A stretch of 7,485 nt of DNA from an uncultured Prevotella sp. (GTDB lineage: Bacteria > Bacteroidota > Bacteroidia > Bacteroidales > Bacteroidaceae). Position 1 is the stretch's first letter, and every line of letters starts with the position of its first letter. Below the pieces are notes generated by a model. That model was given only the letters and a program-made list of their open reading frames with translations, made no database searches and was not told where the DNA came from. A program made the position numbers and the translations under genes. Shown here piece by piece: positions 1 to 6,704 of this stretch. The stretch covers positions 1-7,485 of the forward strand of contig UQQN01000110.1 in assembly GCA_900543155.1 (NCBI GenBank). Reading direction: 5' to 3'.

Positions 1-86
1 TGTTGAATATCAACTATTTACGATATCATTTTTTTATCAAAACCATGCAGAAAAAATTATGGATTTTGAACACCCTACCTATTGGG
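1..86 (-). repeat. Dispersed repeat, copy A, minus orientation
   Basis: Read on the minus strand, this stretch matches 7285-7373. The best-conserved core is 39-76, which differs from the core of copy B by two substitutions and one missing T. The match continues to base 1, ending in the dyad GTTGA-ATA-TCAAC (2-14). The core contains CCAT...ATGG flanking a T-rich loop and is followed by TTTT, so a weak hairpin is possible in RNA read from menD. The copy starts 10 bases after the menD stop codon. The element may continue outside the window, because the similarity runs to its first base. I do not recognise a named family. Confidence 0.88.
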
Positions 87-95
87 GTTTCTGTT

Positions 96-1730
96 TTAAT
101 GAGGTAGTTCTACTTCGAGCAAACAAGCGCGATCACTTTCTTCGAGCCATTGTGCAATGGAGGTGTTAAGTTGATTGGGCATGGAAACGCTATGGTAGTT
201 GAGTTTAAATGCTTGGGCAATGCCTTCGGCCGTGTAATGTTGGTTTCCTGCAGCAATATAGTGAGATTGTGCGGGCGATTGTGATAAACCCGGTAGGTGG
301 TCGAAGATAGAGCCACGACCATTATTTAAGAGCATAATGCGCAGATTGTTGGGTAATTGCGTATTCCACAAAGCATTCACATCGTAGAAGAAACTTAAAT
401 CGCCAATTATCACAATGGTAAGTCCCCATAAAGTTAAGGCATATCCTACGGCTGTAGAAAGTGACCCCTCAATGCCATTGGTGCCTCGATTGCAGTAAAT
501 AGGGAAAGTGCCTGCTTGAAAAACCTTGCCTGCAACACGCACGGCAGAACTATTCGCTAAATGCAGTGAAACTGAAAGTTCGGGGTGCAAGGCGAGGTGT
601 TGCTGCAAGGCATTTAAAGTGCTGTACATGGAAAGTCCTTCTTCCTTTTGAACATCTTGCAGCAAGTCTTGTTGCATTTGTTTCCAAGTTTGGTTCAGCA
701 CTTTATTGGCTTTAGCCACCTCGCTATGGTTGTGCTGAAGTGTTTGTGCAAGTTGTGCAAGCACAGGTTGTGCAGACTGTTGCAACCAATAAGAGGTATG
801 ATAGAAAGTGTCGGGGAGTTGTGCGTCGTTTCCTACACGTATCACGGTGCAGTGACTATTACGCAAACGTTTTTTGAACTTTTTATGTACAAAGTTTCCA
901 CCAATATGTACAATTACATCGGGTTGTACATTGTGTGTGAGTTCTTCGTTGTCGAAAGCCTCTATTAAATGATTGTCAGAAACGTCAGAGATAATTTCAG
1001 AAAGAACCAACATCTGTTGGTTTGCACGAATGTCTTCAATTTCTTTGCGAATATCGCCACGCTCGTATTGCCCCATGACAAGGGCAGGGAGTTTAGCTTG
1101 CGCAATGGTTTGCAGCACACAGTGGGGTAGAGGTGCTGCATTATTGTTTGATGCAAAACATTGCACGACACGTTCTTCGGGCAGTTGTGGCGTAGAGAAG
1201 TTAAACATAGGTTCTTCAATCTCCACGTTAATATGTACAGGTTGTCCTTCGTAAAGTTGCAATGCAAGCAATGCTTCGTTAATCTTTCGGTTATTGCACC
1301 ACACCTCGTTGTCGTTATGCGGCTCTGTAATGTTGAATGTGGTGCAGTAGGGAGCCAAGGCACCATTTTGTGGGAGAGTCTGTCCGTCGAGTTGTCCAAT
1401 GATGTATTGTGGTCGATCAGCCGAAATAACCAATAAGGGCAGGTGACGATAATAGGCTTCTGCCACAGCAGGGATGCACCCTAATAGCGCCGACCCCGAT
1501 GTGACGCAAACAGCTACAGCTTGTTGTGTGGCAAGAGTCATGCCTAATGCCACAAAAGCAGCACTGCGTTCGTCGGTCACAGGATGTAATTTAAAGCATT
1601 CAGAGCCAGCAGTATGCAGATTATGTACGATGGTTGCATTGCGCGAGCCAGGGCACACCACAACATGCTCAATGTGGTGTGCTTTGAGCAATGAAGTGAG
1701 TTGGTTTACTTGATGAGTGTTGCAATACAT
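96..1730 (-). CDS. menD: MenD, SEPHCHC synthase (menaquinone synthesis)
   Basis: This is 2-succinyl-5-enolpyruvyl-6-hydroxy-3-cyclohexene-1-carboxylate synthase. It is a cytoplasmic thiamine-diphosphate enzyme that joins isochorismate with the succinic semialdehyde unit derived from 2-oxoglutarate. The 544 residues are close to the usual family length. The N-terminal pyrimidine-binding domain shows CPGSRNA (26-32), DERSAAFVALG with the conserved cofactor-activating Glu54, TSGSA (78-82), SADRP (103-107) and GQTLPQ (116-121). The C-terminal pyrophosphate-binding domain shows RGTNGIEGS (415-423), the metal-site motif starting GDLS (443-446) and NNGRG (469-473). The ATG lies 5 bases after the menF stop, so the two genes are almost certainly cotranscribed and probably translationally coupled. 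No menB follows inside the window; a repeat begins 10 bases beyond the stop. Identification is firm. Confidence 0.98.
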   Translation of the reverse strand: MYCNTHQVNQLTSLLKAHHIEHVVVCPGSRNATIVHNLHTAGSECFKLHPVTDERSAAFVALGMTLATQQAVAVCVTSGSALLGCIPAVAEAYYRHLPLLVISADRPQYIIGQLDGQTLPQNGALAPYCTTFNITEPHNDNEVWCNNRKINEALLALQLYEGQPVHINVEIEEPMFNFSTPQLPEERVVQCFASNNNAAPLPHCVLQTIAQAKLPALVMGQYERGDIRKEIEDIRANQQMLVLSEIISDVSDNHLIEAFDNEELTHNVQPDVIVHIGGNFVHKKFKKRLRNSHCTVIRVGNDAQLPDTFYHTSYWLQQSAQPVLAQLAQTLQHNHSEVAKANKVLNQTWKQMQQDLLQDVQKEEGLSMYSTLNALQQHLALHPELSVSLHLANSSAVRVAGKVFQAGTFPIYCNRGTNGIEGSLSTAVGYALTLWGLTIVIIGDLSFFYDVNALWNTQLPNNLRIMLLNNGRGSIFDHLPGLSQSPAQSHYIAAGNQHYTAEGIAQAFKLNYHSVSMPNQLNTSIAQWLEESDRACLLEVELPH

Positions 1731-1735
1731 AATCG

Positions 1736-2773
1736 TTAAAGCAGTTGTTTCATGGTGATGAGTTTACGCTGTGTTTCTTCCCACTCCTCCTGTTTGGTGC
1801 TTTGTGGCATAATGCCTCCACCTGCATAAAGAGTGGCTTCTTGAGAGTTGAAACTCATACATCTGAGTGATACATAAAGATTGGTGCATCCTTCTAAAAA
1901 CAAGGGACCACTAAATCCGGCATAATATTGTCGTGTGGTAGCTTCGGTGTGCAGAATGGTTTGTAATGCTGCTTCACGAGGCAAGCCACATACGGCAGGT
2001 GTGGGATGAAGCTTTTTGAGCAAAGTGCGCACATCGTTGTTTGCAGCAAGGTCGAAATTAAAGTGTGTGCAGAGGTGTTGCAAATTACCTGTTTGCAGTG
2101 TGAAGGTTTCAGACTTTTGCACATTGGTTGCCACGCCTTGCATTTGCTCTTCTATAAACCTTGCAACAATGGCTTGTTCCTCGCGGTTTTTTTCGTTCCA
2201 TTGTGGTTCTATGCCTTCAACAAAGGGTAGGGTACCAGCCAAGGCTACGGTATTCCATTGATGGTGCGCATATTCTAACAAAGGCTCAGGGGTAGCAATT
2301 AACCAACTGCCTGTTTGTGGGGTATGCCACAAGGCTACATAGCTTGATGGACGATACAAACAAGCTTTTGCAAAGAGTTCGTGCGCCTGTGTGAGGTTGA
2401 GACTTGTGCAATGCAGTCTGCGCGAAAGAACCACCTTTTCTACCTTGGGTTGAGCCTCGTTTAACAAAGACTTTATGATGCTGAATGCCTGACTGTATGC
2501 TTCTTTTTCAGCCTCTTCATGATGGGTTGTTACAGTAGAGAAAGGCGCATTGAGTTTGGGCAAAACAAGCTCATTTGTTTCAATGCTATCGGGTTCAATA
2601 AAAACAATGGGGAAGGAGGTCGTAGCTGTAAATGGCACAATGACGTAGCCTCCGGTTAAAGGTACGTCGTTCAACGACAAAAAGGTGCGTGGCGCATTTT
2701 TTTGTCGTATAGTGGTAAAGTGTTTGCTATGTGGTGTGCGAAATAGCACGTAGGTTTCGTTGGTGCGTTGCAT
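1736..2773 (-). CDS. menF: Isochorismate synthase (MenF type)
   Basis: This chorismate-binding enzyme converts chorismate to isochorismate, the substrate passed towards MenD. The 345 residues include a short N-terminal part (about 1-85) and a full chorismate-binding domain (about 90-345). KVVLSRR (113-119) carries Lys113, the likely counterpart of the catalytic base Lys190 of E. coli MenF. TPEPLLE (161-167) carries Glu163, at the same 50-residue spacing as the catalytic Glu240. Other family motifs are LAGT (178-181), HPTPAVCGLPREAA (256-269), YYAGFSGPL (283-291), YAGGGI (316-321) and the metal-site segment around EEWEET (329-334). Isochorismate synthases feeding siderophore synthesis look alike, but the directly following menD assigns this one to menaquinone. 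The protein is shorter than E. coli MenF because of its N-terminus, and I see no sign of truncation. No promoter box was found in the 80 bases upstream, so it may be read from the mazG promoter. Confidence 0.95.
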   Translation of the reverse strand: MQRTNETYVLFRTPHSKHFTTIRQKNAPRTFLSLNDVPLTGGYVIVPFTATTSFPIVFIEPDSIETNELVLPKLNAPFSTVTTHHEEAEKEAYSQAFSIIKSLLNEAQPKVEKVVLSRRLHCTSLNLTQAHELFAKACLYRPSSYVALWHTPQTGSWLIATPEPLLEYAHHQWNTVALAGTLPFVEGIEPQWNEKNREEQAIVARFIEEQMQGVATNVQKSETFTLQTGNLQHLCTHFNFDLAANNDVRTLLKKLHPTPAVCGLPREAALQTILHTEATTRQYYAGFSGPLFLEGCTNLYVSLRCMSFNSQEATLYAGGGIMPQSTKQEEWEETQRKLITMKQLL

Positions 2774-2784
2774 TTATATTTTTC

Positions 2785-2807
2785 AAAAAAACAGCTATCT
2801 GTGTTTT
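2785..2807 (-). terminator. Weak terminator-like hairpin upstream of menF
   Basis: On the minus strand an AAAA-C-ACAG arm pairs with CTGT-T-TTTT across the loop ATAG. That gives four plus four base pairs with one mismatch, and the 3' arm runs into a seven-T tract. It lies between mazG and menF, 11 bases before the menF ATG. It could trim mazG transcripts or attenuate menF, but the stem is short and AT-rich, so it may do nothing. Confidence 0.3.
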
Positions 2808-2854
2808 AAGAATATATTTCCTAAAAGTTTAGATATTCTTGTTTCTAAGAATAT
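2808..2854 (-). other. Competing dyads at the end of mazG
   Basis: AAGAATAT occurs at 2808-2815 and at 2847-2854, with its reverse complement ATATTCTT between them at 2833-2840. On the minus-strand RNA the middle arm can pair either with the first arm (8 base pairs, 6-base loop, touching the mazG stop codon) or with the last arm (8 base pairs, 17-base loop). The two structures exclude each other. No T tract follows the first hairpin. All pairs but one per stem are A-U, so the stems are weak. Confidence 0.4.
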
Positions 2855-3678
2855 TAGAGTTTCTTAGCCTCTTCCCACAGTTTGTCCATTTCTTCGAGCG
2901 TCATGTCTGTGAGTTGTCGACCTTGTTTAAGGGTATGTTGTTCCAGATAATTAAAACGCTTAATAAACTTATGGTTAGTGCGTTCAAGAGCGTTGTCAGG
3001 ATTAATTTTATAAAGGCGTGCCGCATTGATAAGACTAAACATCACGTCACCAAATTCGGCTTCAGCCTTGTCTTTATCCATGTGTTCTACTTCAGCCTCA
3101 AATTCACTGATTTCTTCTTTTACCTTGTCCCACACCTGTGAGCGTTCTTCCCAGTCGAAACCCACGTTACGTGCCTTGTCTTGAATGCGGTAGGCTTTAA
3201 TCAGCGAAGGCAATGCTTCTGGCACCCCAGACAACACAGTCTTATTGCCATCTTTTTCTTTTTGTTTCAGCAATTCCCACTGTTCGCTCACCTGTTGGGC
3301 AGTTTCAATATGGCTGTCATCTTGACCCTTAGGTGGGAAAACGTGTGGATGTCTGAAAATCAATTTATCGCAAAGTTGATTACATACATCCGCAATGTCG
3401 AAAGCCTGTTTTTCAGCACCAATTTTGGCGTAAAAGCATACGTGTAACAACACATCGCCCAACTCCTTACAGATGTTTTTGTTGTCGTTTTTCATCAAGG
3501 CATCACACAGTTCGTATGTCTCCTCAATGGTGTTAGGGCGTAAACTCTCGTTGGTTTGTTTACGGTCCCACGGACATTTTTCGCGCAATTCGTCGAGAAC
3601 ATCCAACAAACGCTCAAAAGCTTTGAGTTGTTCTTGGCGTGAATGGTTTGTAAATGCAGCTTCAGTTATTTCAGACAT
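2854..3678 (-). CDS. mazG: MazG nucleoside triphosphate pyrophosphohydrolase
   Basis: MazG hydrolyses nucleoside triphosphates to monophosphates and pyrophosphate. In the family this is linked to nucleotide-pool cleaning and to lowering (p)ppGpp during starvation. The 274 residues hold the usual two tandem MazG domains. The first has CPWDRKQT (35-42), the metal-binding EE at 52-53 within IEETYEL, and KELGD (71-75). The second has KEEISEFEAE (187-196) and EFGDVMFSLINAAR (208-221). The segment NVGFDWEE (171-178) is typical of full-length MazG. The start at 3678 gives the expected N-terminus. No mazE/mazF toxin-antitoxin pair is next to it. It diverges from rnz and lies 80 bases upstream of menF in the same direction, so the three minus-strand genes may form one operon. 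Confidence 0.97.
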   Translation of the reverse strand: MSEITEAAFTNHSRQEQLKAFERLLDVLDELREKCPWDRKQTNESLRPNTIEETYELCDALMKNDNKNICKELGDVLLHVCFYAKIGAEKQAFDIADVCNQLCDKLIFRHPHVFPPKGQDDSHIETAQQVSEQWELLKQKEKDGNKTVLSGVPEALPSLIKAYRIQDKARNVGFDWEERSQVWDKVKEEISEFEAEVEHMDKDKAEAEFGDVMFSLINAARLYKINPDNALERTNHKFIKRFNYLEQHTLKQGRQLTDMTLEEMDKLWEEAKKL

Positions 3679-3768
3679 AATGTGTATTTTTTATCGTTTT
3701 GTCAATGCAAAGCCTTTTCACCCTGCGTTTTTCGGCAAGTTAGTGTCCGCTTTGCTAAATTCTTTATG

Positions 3769-3776
3769 CAAAATTA
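3769..3776 (-). promoter_or_regulatory. Candidate -7 box for mazG
   Basis: On the minus strand this reads TAATTTTG, a perfect match to the Bacteroides -7 consensus TAnnTTTG. The only upstream match near the right distance is a weak TTTA at 3798-3801, 21 bases away. Transcription would begin near 3764, giving a leader of about 85 bases that contains the inverted pair GCAAAGC (3707-3713) and GCTTTGC (3749-3755). Confidence 0.5.
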
Positions 3777-3797
3777 CACTTTTTCTGCCGAATTCAG

Positions 3798-3805
3798 TAA
3801 ATTTG
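3798..3805 (+). promoter_or_regulatory. Candidate -7 box for rnz, implying a leaderless mRNA
   Basis: TAAATTTG matches the TAnnTTTG consensus exactly and ends four bases before the rnz ATG. In Bacteroides promoters transcription begins a few bases after this box, which would place the first RNA base on or next to the start codon. No good TTTG lies 19-21 bases upstream, so the promoter is only partly supported. The divergent mazG box at 3769-3776 is 21 bases away, and the two promoters would share their upstream DNA. Confidence 0.45.
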
Positions 3806-3809
3806 CCAC

Positions 3810-4727
3810 ATGGAAAAGTTCGACGTACATATTTTGGGCTGCGGAAGTGCTTTACCAACCCTAAAACACTGGCCATCTTCGCAAATAATTAATTTGCGCG
3901 AGAAGTTGTTTATGATAGATTGTGGCGAAGGTGCACAAGTGCAATTTCGTCGTTCACGTCAAAAGTTTTCACGATTGTCGCACATCTTCATATCCCATTT
4001 ACATGGCGACCATATCTTTGGGTTGATAGGCTTGCTTTCCACCTTGTCATTGGCAGGGCGCACCTATCCTATGCACATATATGCACATGCTGAATTAGAA
4101 ACACTCATGAAGCCCTGGCTCGACTTTTTCTGTAAAGGCATAACTTATGAAGTCGTGTTTCATGCCTTGCCCACAGACAACGTCTCGCAACTCATCTATG
4201 ACGATCGTTCAGTGCAAGTGTTTACCATTCCACTTAAGCACCGTGTGCCTTGTTGTGGTTTCTTGTTTAAAGAAAAAGCCCCCCTTCCACACATACGTCG
4301 CGACATGATAGATTATTTGGAGATTCCTTATTATGCCATTCAGTCAATTAAAGAAGGTGCCGATTGGACTACCCCCGATGGCAAAGTTTTTGCTAACGAC
4401 CAATTAGTGTTTCCTGCCGAGCGTGGGCGCAGCTATGCCTATTGTTCAGACACTTGCTACCAACCACAGAACATACCCCTGTTGCGTGGTGTAGATGTGC
4501 TTTATCATGAAGCTACATTTGGTAAGGACAATGCCCCTCGTGCAGTTGAAACCTTGCATTCTACGGCGGCTCAAGCTGCACAAATGGCAAAACAAGCCAA
4601 AGTGGGACAACTTGTGATAGGACATTTTTCATCGCGTTATGACGATGAACAAGTGTTACTTGATGAGGCTAAAGCCATTTTCCCCAATACATTATTAGCA
4701 ACCGAAGGTTTAGTGCTCAATTTGTAA
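3810..4727 (+). CDS. rnz: Ribonuclease Z (tRNA 3' processing)
   Basis: This is a zinc-dependent endonuclease of the metallo-beta-lactamase fold that cuts the 3' trailer from precursor tRNAs in the cytoplasm. At 305 residues it is the short bacterial form. The signature HLHGDH (63-68) supplies most metal ligands. Further likely ligands are His144 in PLKHRVP (142-148), Asp214 in CSDTC (212-216) and His272 in GHFSSRY (271-277). HEAT (233-236) and HST (250-252) are also typical of the family. The region at about 108-140, before His144, sits where the tRNA-binding exosite arm is found in relatives. The ATG at 3810 gives the expected N-terminal strand (MEKFDVHILGCGSALP). The gene diverges from mazG, and its stop lies 11 bases before the -33 element of the next gene. 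No clear terminator follows. Confidence 0.97.
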   Translation: MEKFDVHILGCGSALPTLKHWPSSQIINLREKLFMIDCGEGAQVQFRRSRQKFSRLSHIFISHLHGDHIFGLIGLLSTLSLAGRTYPMHIYAHAELETLMKPWLDFFCKGITYEVVFHALPTDNVSQLIYDDRSVQVFTIPLKHRVPCCGFLFKEKAPLPHIRRDMIDYLEIPYYAIQSIKEGADWTTPDGKVFANDQLVFPAERGRSYAYCSDTCYQPQNIPLLRGVDVLYHEATFGKDNAPRAVETLHSTAAQAAQMAKQAKVGQLVIGHFSSRYDDEQVLLDEAKAIFPNTLLATEGLVLNL

Positions 4728-4738
4728 GCTACTGAAAG

Positions 4739-4769
4739 TTTGTCGTCAAAATTTATTTACCTAACTTTG
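4739..4769 (+). promoter_or_regulatory. Bacteroides-type promoter of the helicase-smpB unit
   Basis: TTTG at 4739-4742 and TAACTTTG at 4762-4769 are separated by 19 bases, an exact match to the Bacteroides primary-sigma promoter pattern. Transcription should start near 4774, giving a leader of about 60 bases. The -7 box overlaps a perfect 12-base palindrome, ACTTTGCAAAGT (4764-4775). A small GTTTT/AAAAC hairpin (4812-4826) sits 7 bases before the ATG. There is no Shine-Dalgarno sequence next to the start. Confidence 0.8.
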
Positions 4770-4833
4770 CAAAGTGGTTTAAAAAATACGCGCTCACTCT
4801 GAGGTAATATAGTTTTCATTCAAAACAGAAAAT

Positions 4834-6162
4834 ATGCTCGATACAAAAATATTGTTGACAAACTTAGGAATTGAACAACTCATTCCGATGCAAGAGAAGA
4901 TGGGTAAAGTTGCCACACAACAAGGTGGGGTAGTATTGCTTTCTCCTACAGGTTCGGGTAAAACACTTGCCTACCTTTTGCCCTTGGTCTCGTTGGTCAA
5001 TCCTACAAACGATGCCTTGCAAGCAGCCGTGGTATTGCCCACACGTGAGTTGGCACAACAAAGTGAAGATGTGCTTAAACGCATGAAAACAGGTCTGCGT
5101 TCAATGGCACTTTATGGTGGACGTCCTGCAATGGATGAACACCGCATTATGCGCGAACTTAAACCACAAATAGTTTTTGCCACACCAGGTCGTCTGCTCG
5201 ATCATTTAGGAAAAGAAAACCTAAGTCCTTATGCCGTAAAGTCACTTGTGATAGATGAATTTGATAAGTGCTTAGAACTTGGTTTTCAAGAAGAAATGGA
5301 ATCTTTGCTGAAGTATTTCACCAAGGCAACTCACTGTTGGTTAACTTCAGCTACTGATGCTGAGGCTATTCCTGCTTTTATGCAAAAAATAGCCCCCAAC
5401 TTTAAAACACTTAATTATCTTGATGGCGATAACGACACAAAATTGCGCATAGAAGTGCAACAAGTGCTTTCACCCCAAAAAGATAAATTAGAAACCTTAG
5501 GTCGTTTGCTCACCACCCTAAAGGGACAGCCTGCTATCGTATTTGTGGGTTATCGTGAAAGTGCAGAACGTGTAGGTAAGTGGCTACGTCAAAATGGATT
5601 TTTTGCTGAAGTTTATCATGGTGGCATGGAACAAGATTGGCGTGAACGTGCCCTCTATAAGTTTAGAAATGGTTCAGCCAATGTGCTTGTAAGCACCGAC
5701 CTTGCAGCCCGTGGACTCGACATACCAGAGGTAAAGGTAGTTATCCATTACCATCTTCCCTTAAAGGAAGAAGATTATACACATCGCAACGGACGTACGG
5801 CACGATGGGATGCACAAGGTGCTATCTATCTTTTGCTTGGTCCCGAAGAACATTGTCTTGAATATGCAGGTTCGCTTTCAACACTCCGTGTCGACGACGT
5901 AGCACTTTTAAAGCCCCTTCCTCCCGTGTTTACAACCTTGTATATCGGTCGTGGCAAACGCGAAAAACTCAGTAAAGGCGATGTGCTTGGTTTCTTGTGT
6001 AAAAAAGGCGGGTTGAAAAACGACGAAATAGGTCGTATTGACATTAGTGCACATCATGCTTATGTAGCTGTGGCTCGCAAAAAAGTAAAAGCCCTTTTAC
6101 GTCAAGTAAGTGGCGAAAAAATTAAAGGAATGAAAACCCTCGTTGAGGAAATCAGAGGATAA
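4834..6162 (+). CDS. dbpA: DbpA-like DEAD-box RNA helicase
   Basis: This is an ATP-dependent RNA helicase of superfamily 2. The first RecA domain shows a shortened Q motif (Gln20), Walker A SPTGSGKT (37-44), PTREL (69-73), TPGR (117-120), DEFD in place of DEAD (141-144) and TSAT (171-174). The second shows VFVGYRES (236-243), STDLAARGLDIPEV (287-300) and HRNGRTAR (317-324) in place of HRIGRTGR. The tail from about 364 to 442 has the pattern of the DbpA RNA-binding domain (LYIGRGKREKL, KGDVLGFL, IGRIDI). In E. coli that domain docks the helicase on hairpin 92 of 23S rRNA during large-subunit assembly. A role in ribosome assembly is inferred from this. An in-frame stop at 4810-4812 and no earlier ATG fix the start. 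The gene opens a unit with a DMP19-like gene and smpB. Confidence 0.92.
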   Translation: MLDTKILLTNLGIEQLIPMQEKMGKVATQQGGVVLLSPTGSGKTLAYLLPLVSLVNPTNDALQAAVVLPTRELAQQSEDVLKRMKTGLRSMALYGGRPAMDEHRIMRELKPQIVFATPGRLLDHLGKENLSPYAVKSLVIDEFDKCLELGFQEEMESLLKYFTKATHCWLTSATDAEAIPAFMQKIAPNFKTLNYLDGDNDTKLRIEVQQVLSPQKDKLETLGRLLTTLKGQPAIVFVGYRESAERVGKWLRQNGFFAEVYHGGMEQDWRERALYKFRNGSANVLVSTDLAARGLDIPEVKVVIHYHLPLKEEDYTHRNGRTARWDAQGAIYLLLGPEEHCLEYAGSLSTLRVDDVALLKPLPPVFTTLYIGRGKREKLSKGDVLGFLCKKGGLKNDEIGRIDISAHHAYVAVARKKVKALLRQVSGEKIKGMKTLVEEIRG

Positions 6163-6176
6163 GAAGTATATAAAAT

Positions 6177-6683
6177 ATGACAATAAAAATAAACGATAAA
6201 GACCTTGCTACTGCTGCTAACGAAGGAATGGATCAATTCCTTACTACAATCATCAATGCCTTTAAGCAGCAAGTGGGCGAAGAAGAACTAAACGCACAAG
6301 CCATGCAGCAACTCACTGCCGACCAAATCACACTTTGGGGCTACATGATATTGCGCGATGAATTGATGGATGGCGGTTTTGTACAGCTAATCTATAATGG
6401 CTATGGTCCCTTCTTCTTCGACAATCCTTTTGCCAAAGCAATGCGTCTTTGGGGACTTCACGACTTCTCAAAACTGCTTTATAAGGCAAAAAAGGTATAC
6501 GACGAACACAAGGCAGACTTAACCAAAGAACGTTCTGACGAGGACTTTATGGCTTTGTTCGAACAATATCCCGAGTTTGACGATCTTGACGATGAATTTG
6601 TTGAGGAAGAAGAAGATATAACCTCTGCAGTAGCCTATTATGTGGACGAACACATGACAGACTTTGTTGAGATTGTTAAGTAA
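6177..6683 (+). CDS. Acidic DUF4375 / DMP19-like protein
   Basis: This 168-residue cytoplasmic protein has no signal peptide or membrane segment. By eye the middle part (about 35-125: LTADQITLWGYMILRDEL, GGFVQLIYNGYG, LWGLHDFSKLLYKAKKVY) resembles DUF4375, the fold of the Neisseria DNA-mimic protein DMP19. It is strongly acidic: 36 Asp/Glu against 14 Lys/Arg. The last 41 residues (128-168) hold 16 acidic residues and one lysine, including an EEEED run. In Neisseria, DMP19 imitates DNA and titrates a transcription repressor. Whether this protein imitates a nucleic acid is inference, and its partner is unknown. It starts 14 bases after the helicase stop and ends 21 bases before smpB, with no promoter box in either gap, so the three genes are probably cotranscribed. 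The gene is real; the family call is fairly confident and the function is open. Confidence 0.75.
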   Translation: MTIKINDKDLATAANEGMDQFLTTIINAFKQQVGEEELNAQAMQQLTADQITLWGYMILRDELMDGGFVQLIYNGYGPFFFDNPFAKAMRLWGLHDFSKLLYKAKKVYDEHKADLTKERSDEDFMALFEQYPEFDDLDDEFVEEEEDITSAVAYYVDEHMTDFVEIVK

Positions 6684-6704
6684 GGGTTGAGAAAAAATAT
6701 TATT

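Noticed and set aside
965..1399. Minus-strand open frame of 144 codons inside menD
   Set aside because: It overlaps menD in another frame, has no recognisable domain, and menD is complete with all catalytic motifs. The same applies to the other short frames nested in menF, mazG and the helicase.
2854..3678. mazG as part of a MazEF toxin-antitoxin locus
   Set aside because: No mazE or mazF gene flanks it; the neighbours are rnz and menF.
3699..3704. E. coli-like -35 hexamer TTGACA on the minus strand upstream of mazG
   Set aside because: The matching -10 would overlap the mazG start codon, and Bacteroidota primary sigma factors use a different consensus.
6687..6704. Upstream TTG start for smpB
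   Set aside because: It would add six residues (MRKNII) not expected for SmpB, while the ATG at 6705 gives the normal N-terminus.
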